Positions 8,833-18,775 are shown, numbered from the stretch's first letter. The stretch is 64,000 nucleotides of DNA from Henriciella algicola (GCF_003576245.1 NZ_QWGA01000003.1:558001-622000); one strand, 5' to 3'. Notes: generated by a model from the sequence alone, not told the origin. Numbers and translations: made by a program.

Positions 8833-10095
8833 TTACCCGGCAGGCGCCCCATCAATCTTCCTCCCAAACACACGCCACGAAATGATGGCCAGCGTAAACA
8901 GGCCGCCCGACATGCACATGGCGAGAACCGCATTCCCGGCCCAGCCTGCATAGTCATAGACGGCGGTGCCTGCAGAACTCGAAATGCCGCCGCCAATGAA
9001 CATCATCACAATATAGATGGTCATGAGCCGGGTGCGGATATTTTTCTCGAGAGAGAGGAATGTCATCCGGTTACAGATATCGACCAGCGGTCCGAGAAGC
9101 GTCATCAGAACGACGGGAATGATGAGCAGCCAGAGATTGTAGCCGAGCGGCCAGAGCAGGCAGACCGCGACGAAATTGACGGCCGCCGCAACGATGCGAG
9201 CCTTGTAGGGCCCGACCCTGTCAGCCCATCGCCCGAGCGCCGGCGTCGTGAACAGGTTGAAGCCAGCAAAGGCGGCGAGATAGCCGACCACATCGACGCC
9301 ATAGCCCATGTCCGGCAGGTGCAGGCCAAGCCCCATCCAGACAGACAGGAAGACGCCAAAACCAAGCCCCTGCATGGCGCCGGAGATGATGATCTCCGGA
9401 TAGCGCTTCACCAGCGCGACCATGGAGAAAAGAAGGCTGAGATAGCTCTGCTTTGGCGCGTCGTCGCTACCTGCCTCGCGCTCATCCATGATGAAGGGAA
9501 GCAGGATCGAGACGATCAGCATGAAGCTGGACGCGATATAGTAGACGGTGCGCCAGCCAAAGGTCTCAGCCACGATGCCGGCCCCGGCGCGAGCGACGAG
9601 AATGCCGCCAATGACGCCGGTCGTCAGCATCGCCGTCACCGCGCCAAGCTGCCCCGGATCGACCCGTTTTGAGGCATAGGCTGGCAGGAGGTATGGCGCG
9701 ATCGTGAAGAAGCCGAGAATGGTCGAGGCCAGCGTGAACAGCCTGAAATCGGTCGCGAAGGCCATGCCGGTGATCGACAGGAACTGCCCGGCCACCGTGA
9801 TGGTCACCAGCTTGCGGTTAGAGACCCGGTCGCCCAGCGGCAGAAGCAGGAACACGCCCAGCGCCAGGGCGAGCTGGTTGGCGCCCGGCACAATGCCGAT
9901 CACCGCGTCTCTCACCTCAAAGCCGCGCGCGACCTCTGAGATGATTGGGTGAATGTAATAGGCATTCGCTGTCACCACGGCAGAGGCCAGCGTCAGGAGA
10001 AGCAGCTCTGTTGAAGAGAGACGCCGCTCAGCCGGGGCGGCTGCGTCTGGTGTCTCGGGCGTCTGCCCGGACGAAGGAGGAGGTGAAGCACCCAT
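8833..10095 (-). CDS. MFS transporter
   Basis: About 420 residues with twelve predicted membrane helices. A Pro/Ala-rich cytoplasmic N-terminus precedes helix 1 (TELLLLTLASAVVTANAYYIHPII). The loop 2-3 motif of the family is recognisable as PLGDRVSNRK, and the corresponding second-half motif as GRWADRVGPYKAR. The central loop (about 210-225) is short and acidic. This resembles YnfM-like or arabinose-efflux-like carriers; substrate unknown. The ATG at 10095 is preferred over a TTG 21 bases upstream, but neither has a good ribosome site. Confidence 0.88.
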   Translation of the reverse strand: MGASPPPSSGQTPETPDAAAPAERRLSSTELLLLTLASAVVTANAYYIHPIISEVARGFEVRDAVIGIVPGANQLALALGVFLLLPLGDRVSNRKLVTITVAGQFLSITGMAFATDFRLFTLASTILGFFTIAPYLLPAYASKRVDPGQLGAVTAMLTTGVIGGILVARAGAGIVAETFGWRTVYYIASSFMLIVSILLPFIMDEREAGSDDAPKQSYLSLLFSMVALVKRYPEIIISGAMQGLGFGVFLSVWMGLGLHLPDMGYGVDVVGYLAAFAGFNLFTTPALGRWADRVGPYKARIVAAAVNFVAVCLLWPLGYNLWLLIIPVVLMTLLGPLVDICNRMTFLSLEKNIRTRLMTIYIVMMFIGGGISSSAGTAVYDYAGWAGNAVLAMCMSGGLFTLAIISWRVFGRKIDGAPAG

Positions 10096-10307
10096 GCCGG
10101 GCGAGAGGTATAGCAAGTCTCTGGCGAAGCAAAGGTGACGCCCACGTCAGCTATCGCTGCGAGAGGGCGTCACTTCTGATTTCCACAGAAACTGTTGGTA
10201 GTCGCTTCGGAACACTATTCAGAAACACCGCCAGTACACCGTCACTGCACCATGGGTTTTGCAGGATGGAAACCCCACGATCCGACGGTATGGCGCGGTG
10301 GTTTCCC

Positions 10308-11354
10308 TCAGGCTTCCACCGGCCCGATGGTTTCCTTTGCCGGGCGCGGCGTCTTCGCATTGTTGATCCGGAACATGGCCGGACGCTCATAGAGGAAGGC
10401 GAGCGGCGTCTTGCGGACCACGAAGTGGAAGGCAAGCGGCGCAGCCAGCGCGAAGACCAGGATCGACAGCGAGGCCCAGCCCACATCCGGGATAAGCCCG
10501 GTCATGGCGAGACCTTTCTGGGCCACCTTCATCGGAATGAAGAAGGTCAGATAGATGACGATCGAGTGCTTGCCAGCATAGCGGATCGCATTGCCGACAT
10601 CGAAGCGGGCGAGCAGCGAGGCAACGCTGACAATGGCAAAAGCGCCTGCAAAACCAAGGACAAGGCTGATCACTGGCGCGTCACCAAGGCCAACGCTGAC
10701 AAGCTGCGCGTTCCAGATCGCCCAGACAGCAAGCGCTGAAACGGCCACCATGCCATGTCCGCGCACAGCAACTGCGAGGCGGAAGACAAGCGGCGCGAAG
10801 GCATAGCCCGCGAAGAAGAAGACGTACCAATTGGCAAACCGCTCGGTCACCGACCAGGACGGCGCGATCCAGCCTGCATAGAAGGCGACATGGGCCAGCG
10901 CAGCGACCGCGAAGACAGCCAGCACAGGCACGCGGGCGATGAGGCGGGTGACCACGTAGAAGAAGAGAAGCTGGTGAATGAACCAGAGGCTGGAGGCCGG
11001 GAAAATCAGCTGTTTCAAAAAGATAAGGGCGACGTCGGCCGGGTCCGACAGGAGAAGGTCAGCCTCGAAAGCGACCGTCTGAAGACCCAGCCAGAGCAGG
11101 TAGAAATAGGCAAAATGGACGACCTTGCGGTCAATATAGTCGACCAGCGGCCCATTGATGGAGCGCGACAGGAAAAGACCTGCGATCAGGAAAAAGTCCG
11201 GCATTCTGAAGGGCTTGGCGAAGGCGACGACGTCGTGCATCCAGCCGGTGCCCCCGACCATCTCGCCATAATTCAGCGTCGAATGCATCATCACCACGAG
11301 GATGATGCAGATACCCTTGCCGTAATCGACCCAATCAATGCGGTTCTTGGTCAT
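10308..11354 (-). CDS. Acyltransferase family 3 membrane protein
   Basis: 348 residues with about ten hydrophobic segments. It opens with RIDWVDYGKGICIILVVMMHS, the characteristic first helix of acyltransferase 3 proteins, which contains the conserved His followed later by MPDFFLIAGLFLSRS. Members O-acetylate or succinylate surface polysaccharides and related envelope molecules, using cytoplasmic acyl-CoA. No polysaccharide genes are adjacent, so the acceptor is unknown. It diverges from chvI across a 260-base promoter region. Confidence 0.9.
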   Translation of the reverse strand: MTKNRIDWVDYGKGICIILVVMMHSTLNYGEMVGGTGWMHDVVAFAKPFRMPDFFLIAGLFLSRSINGPLVDYIDRKVVHFAYFYLLWLGLQTVAFEADLLLSDPADVALIFLKQLIFPASSLWFIHQLLFFYVVTRLIARVPVLAVFAVAALAHVAFYAGWIAPSWSVTERFANWYVFFFAGYAFAPLVFRLAVAVRGHGMVAVSALAVWAIWNAQLVSVGLGDAPVISLVLGFAGAFAIVSVASLLARFDVGNAIRYAGKHSIVIYLTFFIPMKVAQKGLAMTGLIPDVGWASLSILVFALAAPLAFHFVVRKTPLAFLYERPAMFRINNAKTPRPAKETIGPVEA

Positions 11355-11614
11355 TTTTCGTCTCTCAAGACTAGCCTGTCAGGCGAGTTGCAAGATCTGT
11401 GCTCACTTTTCAGGATATGCCGTCCCGAATTGTGGCAGCCCCTGCCGCCACATGCCCCCAAATTGCCCCAGAGCCTTCCAAGCCTTGCCACAGGCCGGGG
11501 GTCTCTTGGCGGCGGGCCGGGGGCTTCCTCGATGGCGCGAACCGTGGTTCAACGCCGGACAGAAATCCTCGGCTTGTAAAACGTATAGCCGGAATGGGTT
11601 GAGAGGAGGCTAAG

Positions 11615-12310
11615 ATGACAACGCTGGCATTGGTGGACGACGACGAGAACATTGTCGCCTCGCTTAAAATGTTCTTCGAAGCCGAGGGCTACGACGTCAA
11701 AACCTATCATGACGGCCTGTCTGCGCTGTCGGGGCTGACCGAAACGCCGCCGGATCTCGCTATCCTCGATGTGAAGATGCCGAAGATGGACGGCATGGAG
11801 CTGCTGCGGCGGCTGCGCCAGAACTCAGAGCTGCCGGTCATCTTCCTGACCTCCAAGGATGAAGAGATCGACGAAGTAATCGGCTTCAATATCGGCGCCG
11901 ACGATTTTGTCCGCAAACCCTGCTCCAACCGCCTCCTGTCAGAGCGCGTAAAGGCCGTTCTGCGCCGCTCGCGCACGACCGAAGGACAGGTCGAGGACGG
12001 TGATCAGAAGCCGATCGTTCGCGGCTGCCTGACGCTGGACCCGAACCGCCATGCCTGTTCATGGGATGGCGAGCCGGTCCGCCTGACGGTCACCGAATTC
12101 CTGATCCTGCAGTCGCTGGCCCAGCGCCCCGGCTATGTCAAAAGCCGCGACCAGCTGATGGATGCGGCCTATGACGACCAGATCTATGTCGACGACCGCA
12201 CTATCGACAGCCACATCAAGCGTCTGCGCAAGAAATTCCGCGAAGTGGACGGCGAATTCGATGCCATCGAGACCCTTTACGGCGTCGGCTACCGCTACAA
12301 CGAAAGCTGA
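11615..12310 (+). CDS. chvI: Response regulator ChvI
   Basis: 231 residues: receiver domain (1-120) and OmpR/PhoB winged helix (about 135-231). The phosphoacceptor is Asp52 in [14 protein letters not shown], with acidic residues in LVDDDENI and the Lys in RKPCSNRL. The segment [19 protein letters not shown] and the C-terminus [18 protein letters not shown] are close to the ChvI/ExoR-ExoS-ChvI type, which controls envelope and acid-stress genes in alphaproteobacteria. An AGGAGG site precedes the ATG. The cognate sensor gene is not next to it but 4.4 kb downstream at 16676. Confidence 0.93.
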   Translation: MTTLALVDDDENIVASLKMFFEAEGYDVKTYHDGLSALSGLTETPPDLAILDVKMPKMDGMELLRRLRQNSELPVIFLTSKDEEIDEVIGFNIGADDFVRKPCSNRLLSERVKAVLRRSRTTEGQVEDGDQKPIVRGCLTLDPNRHACSWDGEPVRLTVTEFLILQSLAQRPGYVKSRDQLMDAAYDDQIYVDDRTIDSHIKRLRKKFREVDGEFDAIETLYGVGYRYNES

Positions 12311-12398
12311 GCCCGGACGGGCTGGCCTCCAGCGCCTTGCAAAGAAGTCATTCGCTTTCCGCCGCGATCTGCTATGCTCGGGGCTGAGGAAACGATAG

Positions 12399-13382
12399 AT
12401 GGCGCAAAACAGCCACCCTGCCCCAGCTGCGCATGCTGACCGCGTGCGCGAAGCTGCCGAGTCCCGAAGCGGCGCGGCGGCCTCAGCCCTTGTTGCCTCA
12501 TGGCGCCGCTCTCTGAAGCGCTACGGCCTTGAGCCAGACACGCGCCGCGCACCCGACCTGATGACCCAGCAGTCGCTCAAGGATGCACGCCTGCCAATGG
12601 AGCAGTTGCTGCGTGTTGCCTCACCGTCGCTGGACCGACTGTTCGGCTCTGTCGGAGAGGCAGGCTGCTGCGTGCTGATGACCAATGCTGACGGGATCAT
12701 CGTCGAGCGGCGCGGCATGGCAGGCGACGACGCAGCGTTCCGCTCATGGGGCCTCTGGGAAGGGGCCGACTGGTCAGAGGCGCGCGAAGGCACGAATGGC
12801 ATCGGCACCTGCCTCGCCGAGAAGCGACCCATCACCATTCACCAGGACCAGCATTTCCATAGCCGCAACACCGCGATGAGCTGCATCGATGCGCCGATCT
12901 ATGACCATCAGGGCATGCTCGCCGCCGCGCTCGACGTCTCATCCTGCCGGGCTGACCTCACCGGGGCCTTCTCTCAACTGATCGCCGCGACCGTGTCAGA
13001 CACCGCGCGCCGCATCGAGAGCGATAATTTCCGGGCCCATTTCGAAGGGGCCCGCATTGTCATGGGCGAACGCCATGGCCGCGCTGGCGCCGTGCTGCTG
13101 GCCATCGATAGCGACGATGTCGTGATCGGCGCGACCCGTGCGGCCCGAATTGAGTTCGGGCTTGGCGATGCGCCCTCGCTTGAACCCCGCCCGGCGGCCG
13201 ATGTCCTCTCGGGCACACCGGCCCAGAGCGACCTTGCCGCCGCCGAACGCGCAGAGCTCCGCCGCGCCATTCTGCGTGCGAATGGCAATATGTCAGAGGC
13301 CGCACGCGCCCTCGGCGTTGGCCGTGCAACCCTGTACCGGCGCATGAACCGGCTCGGTATCGACCTCGACCGCCTGAATTAG
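12399..13382 (+). CDS. GAF/Fis-type transcriptional regulator (AcoR-like, no AAA+ domain)
   Basis: 327 residues. The N-terminal half is an AcoR-type sensor: LVASWRRSLKRYGL, then a GAF domain with NADGIIVERRG and the signature EGTNGIGTCLAEKRPITIHQDQHF (about 135-155). The C-terminus is a Fis-type helix-turn-helix (ILRANGNMSEAARALGVGRATLYRRM, about 290-315). The sigma-54-activating AAA+ domain found in full AcoR is missing, so it should act with ordinary sigma factors. Its position directly upstream of aldehyde dehydrogenase and DUF779 genes points to control of those genes. Confidence 0.92.
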   Translation: MAQNSHPAPAAHADRVREAAESRSGAAASALVASWRRSLKRYGLEPDTRRAPDLMTQQSLKDARLPMEQLLRVASPSLDRLFGSVGEAGCCVLMTNADGIIVERRGMAGDDAAFRSWGLWEGADWSEAREGTNGIGTCLAEKRPITIHQDQHFHSRNTAMSCIDAPIYDHQGMLAAALDVSSCRADLTGAFSQLIAATVSDTARRIESDNFRAHFEGARIVMGERHGRAGAVLLAIDSDDVVIGATRAARIEFGLGDAPSLEPRPAADVLSGTPAQSDLAAAERAELRRAILRANGNMSEAARALGVGRATLYRRMNRLGIDLDRLN

Positions 13383-13390
13383 AGGCCCGT

Positions 13391-13408
13391 TGTCTCAGAG
13401 GTGAGACA
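13391..13408. promoter_or_regulatory. Palindromic candidate operator
   Basis: A perfect inverted repeat, TGTCTCA-GAGG-TGAGACA, lies just after the regulator stop codon and about 110 bases before the aldehyde dehydrogenase start. A second overlapping partial repeat (GGTGA, GACATG, TCACC) continues to 13415. The symmetric form and location suit a dimeric Fis-type regulator binding site for the adjacent aldehyde dehydrogenase operon. The link to that regulator is inferred from position. Confidence 0.6.
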
Positions 13409-13518
13409 TGTCACCACCGGGCCATCGCCCGGCGCTCGTGACGCGCCCAGCACCCCGATGAATACTTCCTTCCAGGCCGTCCAACAGAGAGGGCGGCGAC
13501 AACATCAGGGAGACAGAC

Positions 13519-15039
13519 ATGGACACGCAAACGCTTGGGCACGGCCAGATGAAGGCCCCCTACAAATCGCGCTACGACAATTTCATTGGCGGCAAATGGA
13601 CCGCGCCGAAAGCCGGCCGCTACTTCGACAATATCTCACCGGTCAACGGACGGATCATCTGCCAGATCGCCCGCTCGGACGCAGCGGACATTGAGGCAGC
13701 GCTTGATGCAGCCCATGCGGCCGCCGATAGCTGGGGCAAGACATCTGTTGCCGAGCGCGCGCTTATCCTGAACCGGATCGCTGACCGGATGGAAGAGAAC
13801 CTCGAAGCGCTTGCCATTGCCGAAACCTGGGACAATGGCAAACCCGTGCGCGAGACGATGGCCGCCGACCTGCCGCTCGCCATCGACCATTTTCGTTACT
13901 TTGCTGGCGCCATCCGGGGACAGGAAGGCAGCATTAGCGAGATCGACCACGACACTGTCGCCTATCACTTCCATGAGCCGCTTGGCGTCGTCGGGCAGAT
14001 CATCCCCTGGAACTTCCCGCTCCTGATGGCGACCTGGAAGCTCGCCCCGGCGCTGGCCGCAGGCAACTGTGTAGTGATGAAACCGGCAGAGCAGACGCCA
14101 GCCTCGATCTGCGTCCTGCTGGAGCTGATCGGCGACCTGTTACCGCCGGGCGTCCTCAACGTCGTGCAGGGATTTGGCCTTGAAGCGGGCAAACCGCTCG
14201 CCTCCTCGAACCGGATTGCGAAAATCGCTTTCACCGGCGAGACGACCACTGGCCGCCTCATCATGCAGTACGCGTCGGAAAACCTTATTCCAGTGACGCT
14301 GGAGCTTGGCGGAAAGTCGCCGAACATCTTCTTCCCGGACGTCTGCCGTGAGGATGACGACTATTTCGACAAGGCCATTGAGGGCTTTGTGATGTTTGCC
14401 CTGAACCAGGGCGAGGTCTGCACCTGCCCGTCACGCGCCATCATCCATGAGTCGATCTATGACCAGTTCATGGAGCGCGCCCTGAAACGCGTCGCCGCGA
14501 TCAAGCAGGGCAACCCGCTGGACAGCGATACGATGGTCGGCGCGCAGGCCTCTTCCGAGCAGCGAGAGAAAATCCTCTCCTACTTCGATATCGGCCGCCA
14601 GGAAGGCGCAGAAGTCCTGATCGGCGGTGAGAGCCTCACCCTGCCGGGCGACCTTGAAGGCGGGTTCTATGTGAAGCCGACCGTGTTCAAGGGGCACAAC
14701 AAGATGCGTGTCTTCCAGGAAGAAATCTTCGGTCCTGTCGTTTCGGTCACCACCTTCAAGGATAATGACGAAGCCCTCTCCATCGCCAATGACACGCTCT
14801 ATGGCCTTGGCGCCGGTGTGTGGTCGCGTGAGGCGAACACCTGCTACCGCTTTGGCCGCGCCATCAAAGCGGGCCGCGTCTGGACGAATTGCTACCATGC
14901 CTATCCGGCCCACGCCGCATTTGGCGGATACAAACAGTCCGGCATCGGGCGTGAAAACCACAGCATGATGCTGGATCACTACCAGCAAACCAAGAACATG
15001 CTGGTTAGCTACGCCCCGCAGAAGCTCGGCTTCTTCTAG
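13519..15039 (+). CDS. NAD-dependent aldehyde dehydrogenase
   Basis: 506 residues, the normal ALDH length. The catalytic Glu is in [12 protein letters not shown] and the catalytic Cys is residue 301 in [15 protein letters not shown], where a second Cys at 303 is typical of the AldB/acetaldehyde group. The dinucleotide site shows FTGETTTGR and the middle holds [22 protein letters not shown]. It oxidises aliphatic aldehydes to acids in the cytoplasm. It sits between an AcoR-like regulator and DUF779, a common pairing for aldehyde or alcohol oxidation. The ATG follows CAGGGAGACAGAC. Confidence 0.95.
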   Translation: MDTQTLGHGQMKAPYKSRYDNFIGGKWTAPKAGRYFDNISPVNGRIICQIARSDAADIEAALDAAHAAADSWGKTSVAERALILNRIADRMEENLEALAIAETWDNGKPVRETMAADLPLAIDHFRYFAGAIRGQEGSISEIDHDTVAYHFHEPLGVVGQIIPWNFPLLMATWKLAPALAAGNCVVMKPAEQTPASICVLLELIGDLLPPGVLNVVQGFGLEAGKPLASSNRIAKIAFTGETTTGRLIMQYASENLIPVTLELGGKSPNIFFPDVCREDDDYFDKAIEGFVMFALNQGEVCTCPSRAIIHESIYDQFMERALKRVAAIKQGNPLDSDTMVGAQASSEQREKILSYFDIGRQEGAEVLIGGESLTLPGDLEGGFYVKPTVFKGHNKMRVFQEEIFGPVVSVTTFKDNDEALSIANDTLYGLGAGVWSREANTCYRFGRAIKAGRVWTNCYHAYPAHAAFGGYKQSGIGRENHSMMLDHYQQTKNMLVSYAPQKLGFF

Positions 15040-15138
15040 AACGCGTTTCCTCCCAGAGCCCCGGCCGCTGCGACCTCTTTCCCCCGAAGAAGCAGCTGGC
15101 CGGGGCAATGTTCTTGCTGGCCAGGAAAGGTGTTCAAT

Positions 15139-15513
15139 ATGCCAGGACGAAATGAGGCGCCGCCGCGCGTGCTGGCCACAGAGGCCGCCGCTTCGCTTAT
15201 CGAAGAGATACGGGCCGATCACCCCGATATCCTGTTTCACCAGTCAGGCGGATGCTGCGACGGGTCCAGCCCGATGTGCTACCCGGTGAGCGACTTCAAG
15301 CTCGGCGAGCGGGATGTGAAGCTGGGTGAGGTCGCAGGTGTGCCAGTCTATATTTCCGGCAGCCAGTTCGAGGCCTGGAAGCACACCCAGCTGATACTAG
15401 ACGTTGTGCCGGGGCGCGGCGGCATGTTCTCTCTCGATAATGGCCGCGAGCGGAGATTTCTCACCCGCTCGCGAGTCTTTACCGAGGACGAACTCGCCGC
15501 CCTCGGCGACTAG
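15139..15513 (+). CDS. DUF779 family protein
   Basis: 124 residues. The central FHQSGGCCDGSSPMCYP motif (about 35-52), with three cysteines, is the hallmark of DUF779, a family nearly always encoded beside aldehyde dehydrogenases; its job is unknown. Start at the ATG 15139, 8 bases after AGGAAAGG; an in-frame GTG lies three codons upstream. It overlaps the convergent DUF1993 gene by 4 bases. Likely cotranscribed with the dehydrogenase. Confidence 0.93.
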   Translation: MPGRNEAPPRVLATEAAASLIEEIRADHPDILFHQSGGCCDGSSPMCYPVSDFKLGERDVKLGEVAGVPVYISGSQFEAWKHTQLILDVVPGRGGMFSLDNGRERRFLTRSRVFTEDELAALGD

Positions 15514-16031
15514 CCTTTCAGCTGCATCTGGCCGAGATAGTCGCGTTTGCCGATCGGAACGGCCTTCATGCGGAGGATGTCATAGGCTGTGGTAGCGTGG
15601 AAATAGAGGTTTGGCTTCGAGAAAGAGAAGAGGAAACCTTCTGCCGTGAAGGGCAGCGACATCTCTCCAAGCTTGAAGACCACGTCCTTGCCCGTCCATT
15701 CATTGACCTGATCAGCTTTCATAGCTGCCAGCGTCTGGGCCGTTTCGGCGAGCTTGGCCTGAAAACCGGCATAGTCGAGTGTTTCGAGCTTGTTTGGCGG
15801 GCCAGCTTCGCCGCGGCGTACGCTTTCCAGTGCGCCGAGCGAATGGTGCATGACCGAATGGAGCTGGAAAGGCAGCGGCGCCATGTCAGAATGGATGGTC
15901 TCACCGAGAAGCTCATCCGGGCTGAGGCCGCGGGCTTCGTAATGCTGGGCGCCCTTTTCGAGGACACCCTGCACCGAGCCGAGTATCTGTTGCATCGGGA
16001 CGACGATAGCTTCGTAAAGTGAGAGGCTCAT
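15510..16031 (-). CDS. DUF1993 family protein
   Basis: 173 residues, helical, no signal peptide. The start MSLSLYEAIVVPMQQILGSVQGVLEKG and the end KPNLYFHATTAYDILRMKAVPIGKRDYLG are characteristic of DUF1993, a DinB-like four-helix bundle. The HATTAYD motif supplies a possible metal ligand. No substrate is known. It is transcribed opposite to its neighbours. Confidence 0.88.
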   Translation of the reverse strand: MSLSLYEAIVVPMQQILGSVQGVLEKGAQHYEARGLSPDELLGETIHSDMAPLPFQLHSVMHHSLGALESVRRGEAGPPNKLETLDYAGFQAKLAETAQTLAAMKADQVNEWTGKDVVFKLGEMSLPFTAEGFLFSFSKPNLYFHATTAYDILRMKAVPIGKRDYLGQMQLKG

Positions 16032-16174
16032 TGGCAGGGCTCCTTGCGTGATTGCAGCTTTGCGTGAGGGCTACAGATCAATGTAGGCCGTAGCAAGAGA
16101 GTGCGAAGGGGGTTTGCCCGGCAGGCCCGTCAGGCTTATGCCAGCTGCAACCAGATGAAACACGGAGACACATC

Positions 16175-16639
16175 ATGGCAGACGCAGAAAACACGCTCCT
16201 GATGGAGACGACCAAGGGCCCGGTGAAGATCGAGCTTCGCCCTGACCTTGCCCCTAATCACGTTGCCCGCATCAAGGAACTCGCCCGCGAAGGTTTCTAT
16301 GACGGCATCGTCTTCCACCGCGTGATTGACGGCTTCATGGCGCAGGCTGGCTGCCCGAATGGCACCGGTACGGGCGGCTCTGACAAGCCGGACCTGAAGG
16401 CAGAGTTCAATGACGAGCCGCATGTGCGCGGCATCTGCTCCATGGCCCGCACGAACCAGCCACACTCGGCCAATTCGCAATTCTTCATCGTGTTCGACGA
16501 TGCCCGCTTCCTCGACAAGCAGTACACGGTCTGGGGCAAGGTGGTCGAAGGCATGGAAAACATCGACCAGCTGAAACGCGGCGAGCCAGTTCGCGAGCCG
16601 GACTCCATCAAGTCGCTGAAAGTCGAAGCTGACGCCTGA
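16175..16639 (+). CDS. ppiB: Cyclophilin-type peptidyl-prolyl isomerase
   Basis: 154 residues, short cyclophilin of the PpiB type without signal peptide, so cytoplasmic. Active-site residues are recognisable: FHRVIDGFMAQAGCP (Arg and Phe, about 44-58), ANSQFFIV (about 103-110) and the following YTVWGKVVEGM. It speeds proline cis-trans isomerisation during folding. A GGAG site sits 7 bases before the ATG. It is followed 36 bases later by chvG. Confidence 0.95.
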   Translation: MADAENTLLMETTKGPVKIELRPDLAPNHVARIKELAREGFYDGIVFHRVIDGFMAQAGCPNGTGTGGSDKPDLKAEFNDEPHVRGICSMARTNQPHSANSQFFIVFDDARFLDKQYTVWGKVVEGMENIDQLKRGEPVREPDSIKSLKVEADA

Positions 16640-16675
16640 TCAGCCGATTAATTATCGAGGCCCGGCAGGGAACAG

Positions 16676-18286
16676 ATGGACGAGCCCAAGCGAAAATGGC
16701 GGCTGCCTGACCTGAAAGGCGCAAACCCGCTTTCCTCGCGCATTGCGCGGCTCATCTTTGCATCGAACCTTGCCGGTCTCGCCATTCTCATTCTGGGCGC
16801 CATGGTGCTCAATGAGATGCGTGCCAGCTTTGTGGTCGCCAAGAAGCAGGACCTTGTCGGCCAGGCGCAGGTCTTCTCGAACCTGCTGGCAGAAGGCGCC
16901 ACATTCGGCCAGCCCCAGCCCGTCATGGACGAAGACCTGGCGCGGGCCACGCTAGCTGACCTGTCGCTGCCCATCTCGGTGCGCGGTAAGGTCTATGGCC
17001 CTGAAGGCGGGCTGATCGGCGACAGCTATTTCCTGTCTGACCGTGTGGTGGTCTCCTCGCTGCCGCCGCTGCAGGAGCCAAGCCGCCTGTCGCGCTGGGG
17101 CCGGTCCCTGTCTGAATGGGCGGTCTCTACTTTTGGCGCCATCGTGCCCGACCGCGGCGGCGATGCGGTCCGCACGCAGACCTTTGAGGATGAGTTTGCC
17201 GTCGCGGCCTCTGGCGCGGAAGCTGCCAGTCAGCGCTTCAATGACCGCGGCCAGCGCATCATTTCCGTCTCTGTCCCCGTCCAGCACGTGTCGGCCGTGG
17301 TCGGTGTGCTGACGGTAGAATCCAATGACATTGATGAGATCATCCGGGCAGAACGCGCCGCGCTTATCCCTTTTATTGGCGTGGCGGTGCTTGTCGCGCT
17401 GATCACGTCCACCCTCCTCACCATTGGTATCGCGCGGCCGCTGCGCAGGCTGTCAGCTGCTGCCGATGATGTGCGCTCTGGCTCTACTCAGAGGCTGGAC
17501 CTGCCGCGCATCACGAAGCGCCGCGATGAGATCGGTGCACTCGCCAATTCCATGGAGTCGATGACGGATGCGCTGTTCGAGCGGATCAGCGCGAACGAGC
17601 AATTCGCCGCCGATGTCGCCCATGAGATCAAGAACCCGCTGACCTCCATCCGCTCTGCTGTCGAAACCGCTGAGCGCGTCAAAGACAATCCCGAAGCGAT
17701 GGCCAAGCTTCACAAGGTGATCGCCCATGATGTTGGCCGTCTCGACAGGTTGATCACCGACATCTCCAACGCTTCGCGCCTTGAGGCGGAGATCACCCGC
17801 GTGCCGACCGAGACGATGAATATCGCGCGCTTCGTGCAGGACATTGTCTCGACCTATGAGCACCTGAAACTCGACGAGGCAGGCCCGACGGTGAGCTTTG
17901 ATGACGCCACGATGGGTGCGGGCCTGCGGGTGCGCGGGCGCGAAGGGCCGCTTGGACAGGTAATCCGCAACCTGATCGACAATGCGCTCTCTTTCTCCCC
18001 GGTCGATGGCACCGTTACCGTGCGCGTCGAGCAGGACAGGATCGGCCCGCAGACGACCGCGCGGATTGTGGTGGAAGATACCGGCCCCGGTATTCCGGAC
18101 GACAAGCTGGAGAAGATCTTCGACCGCTTCTATACCGACCGGCCTGCGGGCTCTGCGTTCGGGCGCAACTCAGGCCTTGGCCTGTCCATCGTGCAGCAGA
18201 TCGCGGCAACACATATGGGCAAGGTGTGGGCCGAGAACCGCGACAGCGGCGGCGCGCGGTTCGTGGTCGAATTGCCAGCCAGCTAA
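16676..18286 (+). CDS. chvG: Sensor histidine kinase ChvG
   Basis: 536 residues: cytoplasmic N-terminus, membrane helix (about 29-49), periplasmic sensor domain, second helix (about 225-247), HAMP, then the H-box FAADVAHEIKNPLTSIR with His316, N-box NLIDNALSF, G1 DTGPGIP and G2 SGLGLSIV. The N-terminal RIARLIFASNLAGLAILI helix and QVFSNLLAEGA stretch match the ChvG/ExoS family, partner of ChvI. It senses envelope or acid stress in related bacteria. The usual chvI neighbour is 4.4 kb upstream, but EIIA and HPr genes still follow. Confidence 0.93.
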   Translation: MDEPKRKWRLPDLKGANPLSSRIARLIFASNLAGLAILILGAMVLNEMRASFVVAKKQDLVGQAQVFSNLLAEGATFGQPQPVMDEDLARATLADLSLPISVRGKVYGPEGGLIGDSYFLSDRVVVSSLPPLQEPSRLSRWGRSLSEWAVSTFGAIVPDRGGDAVRTQTFEDEFAVAASGAEAASQRFNDRGQRIISVSVPVQHVSAVVGVLTVESNDIDEIIRAERAALIPFIGVAVLVALITSTLLTIGIARPLRRLSAAADDVRSGSTQRLDLPRITKRRDEIGALANSMESMTDALFERISANEQFAADVAHEIKNPLTSIRSAVETAERVKDNPEAMAKLHKVIAHDVGRLDRLITDISNASRLEAEITRVPTETMNIARFVQDIVSTYEHLKLDEAGPTVSFDDATMGAGLRVRGREGPLGQVIRNLIDNALSFSPVDGTVTVRVEQDRIGPQTTARIVVEDTGPGIPDDKLEKIFDRFYTDRPAGSAFGRNSGLGLSIVQQIAATHMGKVWAENRDSGGARFVVELPAS

Positions 18287-18370
18287 AGGCCTGCGCCGTA
18301 GCTAAAGCTTGACCTTCTCCCAAACCCTGTCAGCATCCTTAATGAGAGGGAATACGGACTAGACTATCTG

Positions 18371-18775
18371 ATGATCGGAATTGTTGTCGTCAGCCACGGG
18401 AAACTGGCACGCGAGCTTGTCAGGGCCACCGAGCATGTCGTCGGGGAGCAGGAGTATTTCCGCTCGATCTCCATTGAGGCCGAAGACGATATCGACGCCC
18501 GCCGGGAGCAGATCCGCGAGACGGTCGCCGCCTGCAATACCGGCAAGGGGGTCATCATCGTCACCGACATGTTTGGCGGCACACCTTCCAACCTCGCCAT
18601 TTCTGTCATGCCAGATGCCCGGATCGACGTGATCGCAGGCGTGAACTTGCCCATGCTGATCAAGCTCGTGGAAGTTCGCGGCGAAGCAAAGCTGGCCGAT
18701 GCGGTGAAGGCCGCGCGCGATGCCGGTCAATCCTATATCCGCATTGCCTCTGAAGTCATGGACAAGACAGCATGA
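18371..18775 (+). CDS. PTS EIIA component, mannose-type (PtsM/ManX)
   Basis: 134 residues, matching an EIIA-Man domain. The phosphorylated His is residue 9 in IVVVSHGKLA, and the TDMFGGTPSNLA motif (about 66-77) is diagnostic. With HPr encoded 4 bases overlapping downstream, and no sugar permease nearby, this is the regulatory, transport-independent PTS of alphaproteobacteria. In many relatives the order is chvI-chvG-hprK-EIIA-HPr; here hprK is not between chvG and this gene. Confidence 0.94.
   Translation: MIGIVVVSHGKLARELVRATEHVVGEQEYFRSISIEAEDDIDARREQIRETVAACNTGKGVIIVTDMFGGTPSNLAISVMPDARIDVIAGVNLPMLIKLVEVRGEAKLADAVKAARDAGQSYIRIASEVMDKTA

Noticed and set aside
8695-9672. Long open frame (325 codons, plus strand)
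   Set aside because: Antisense to the MFS gene; low-complexity charged translation, no homologous motif.
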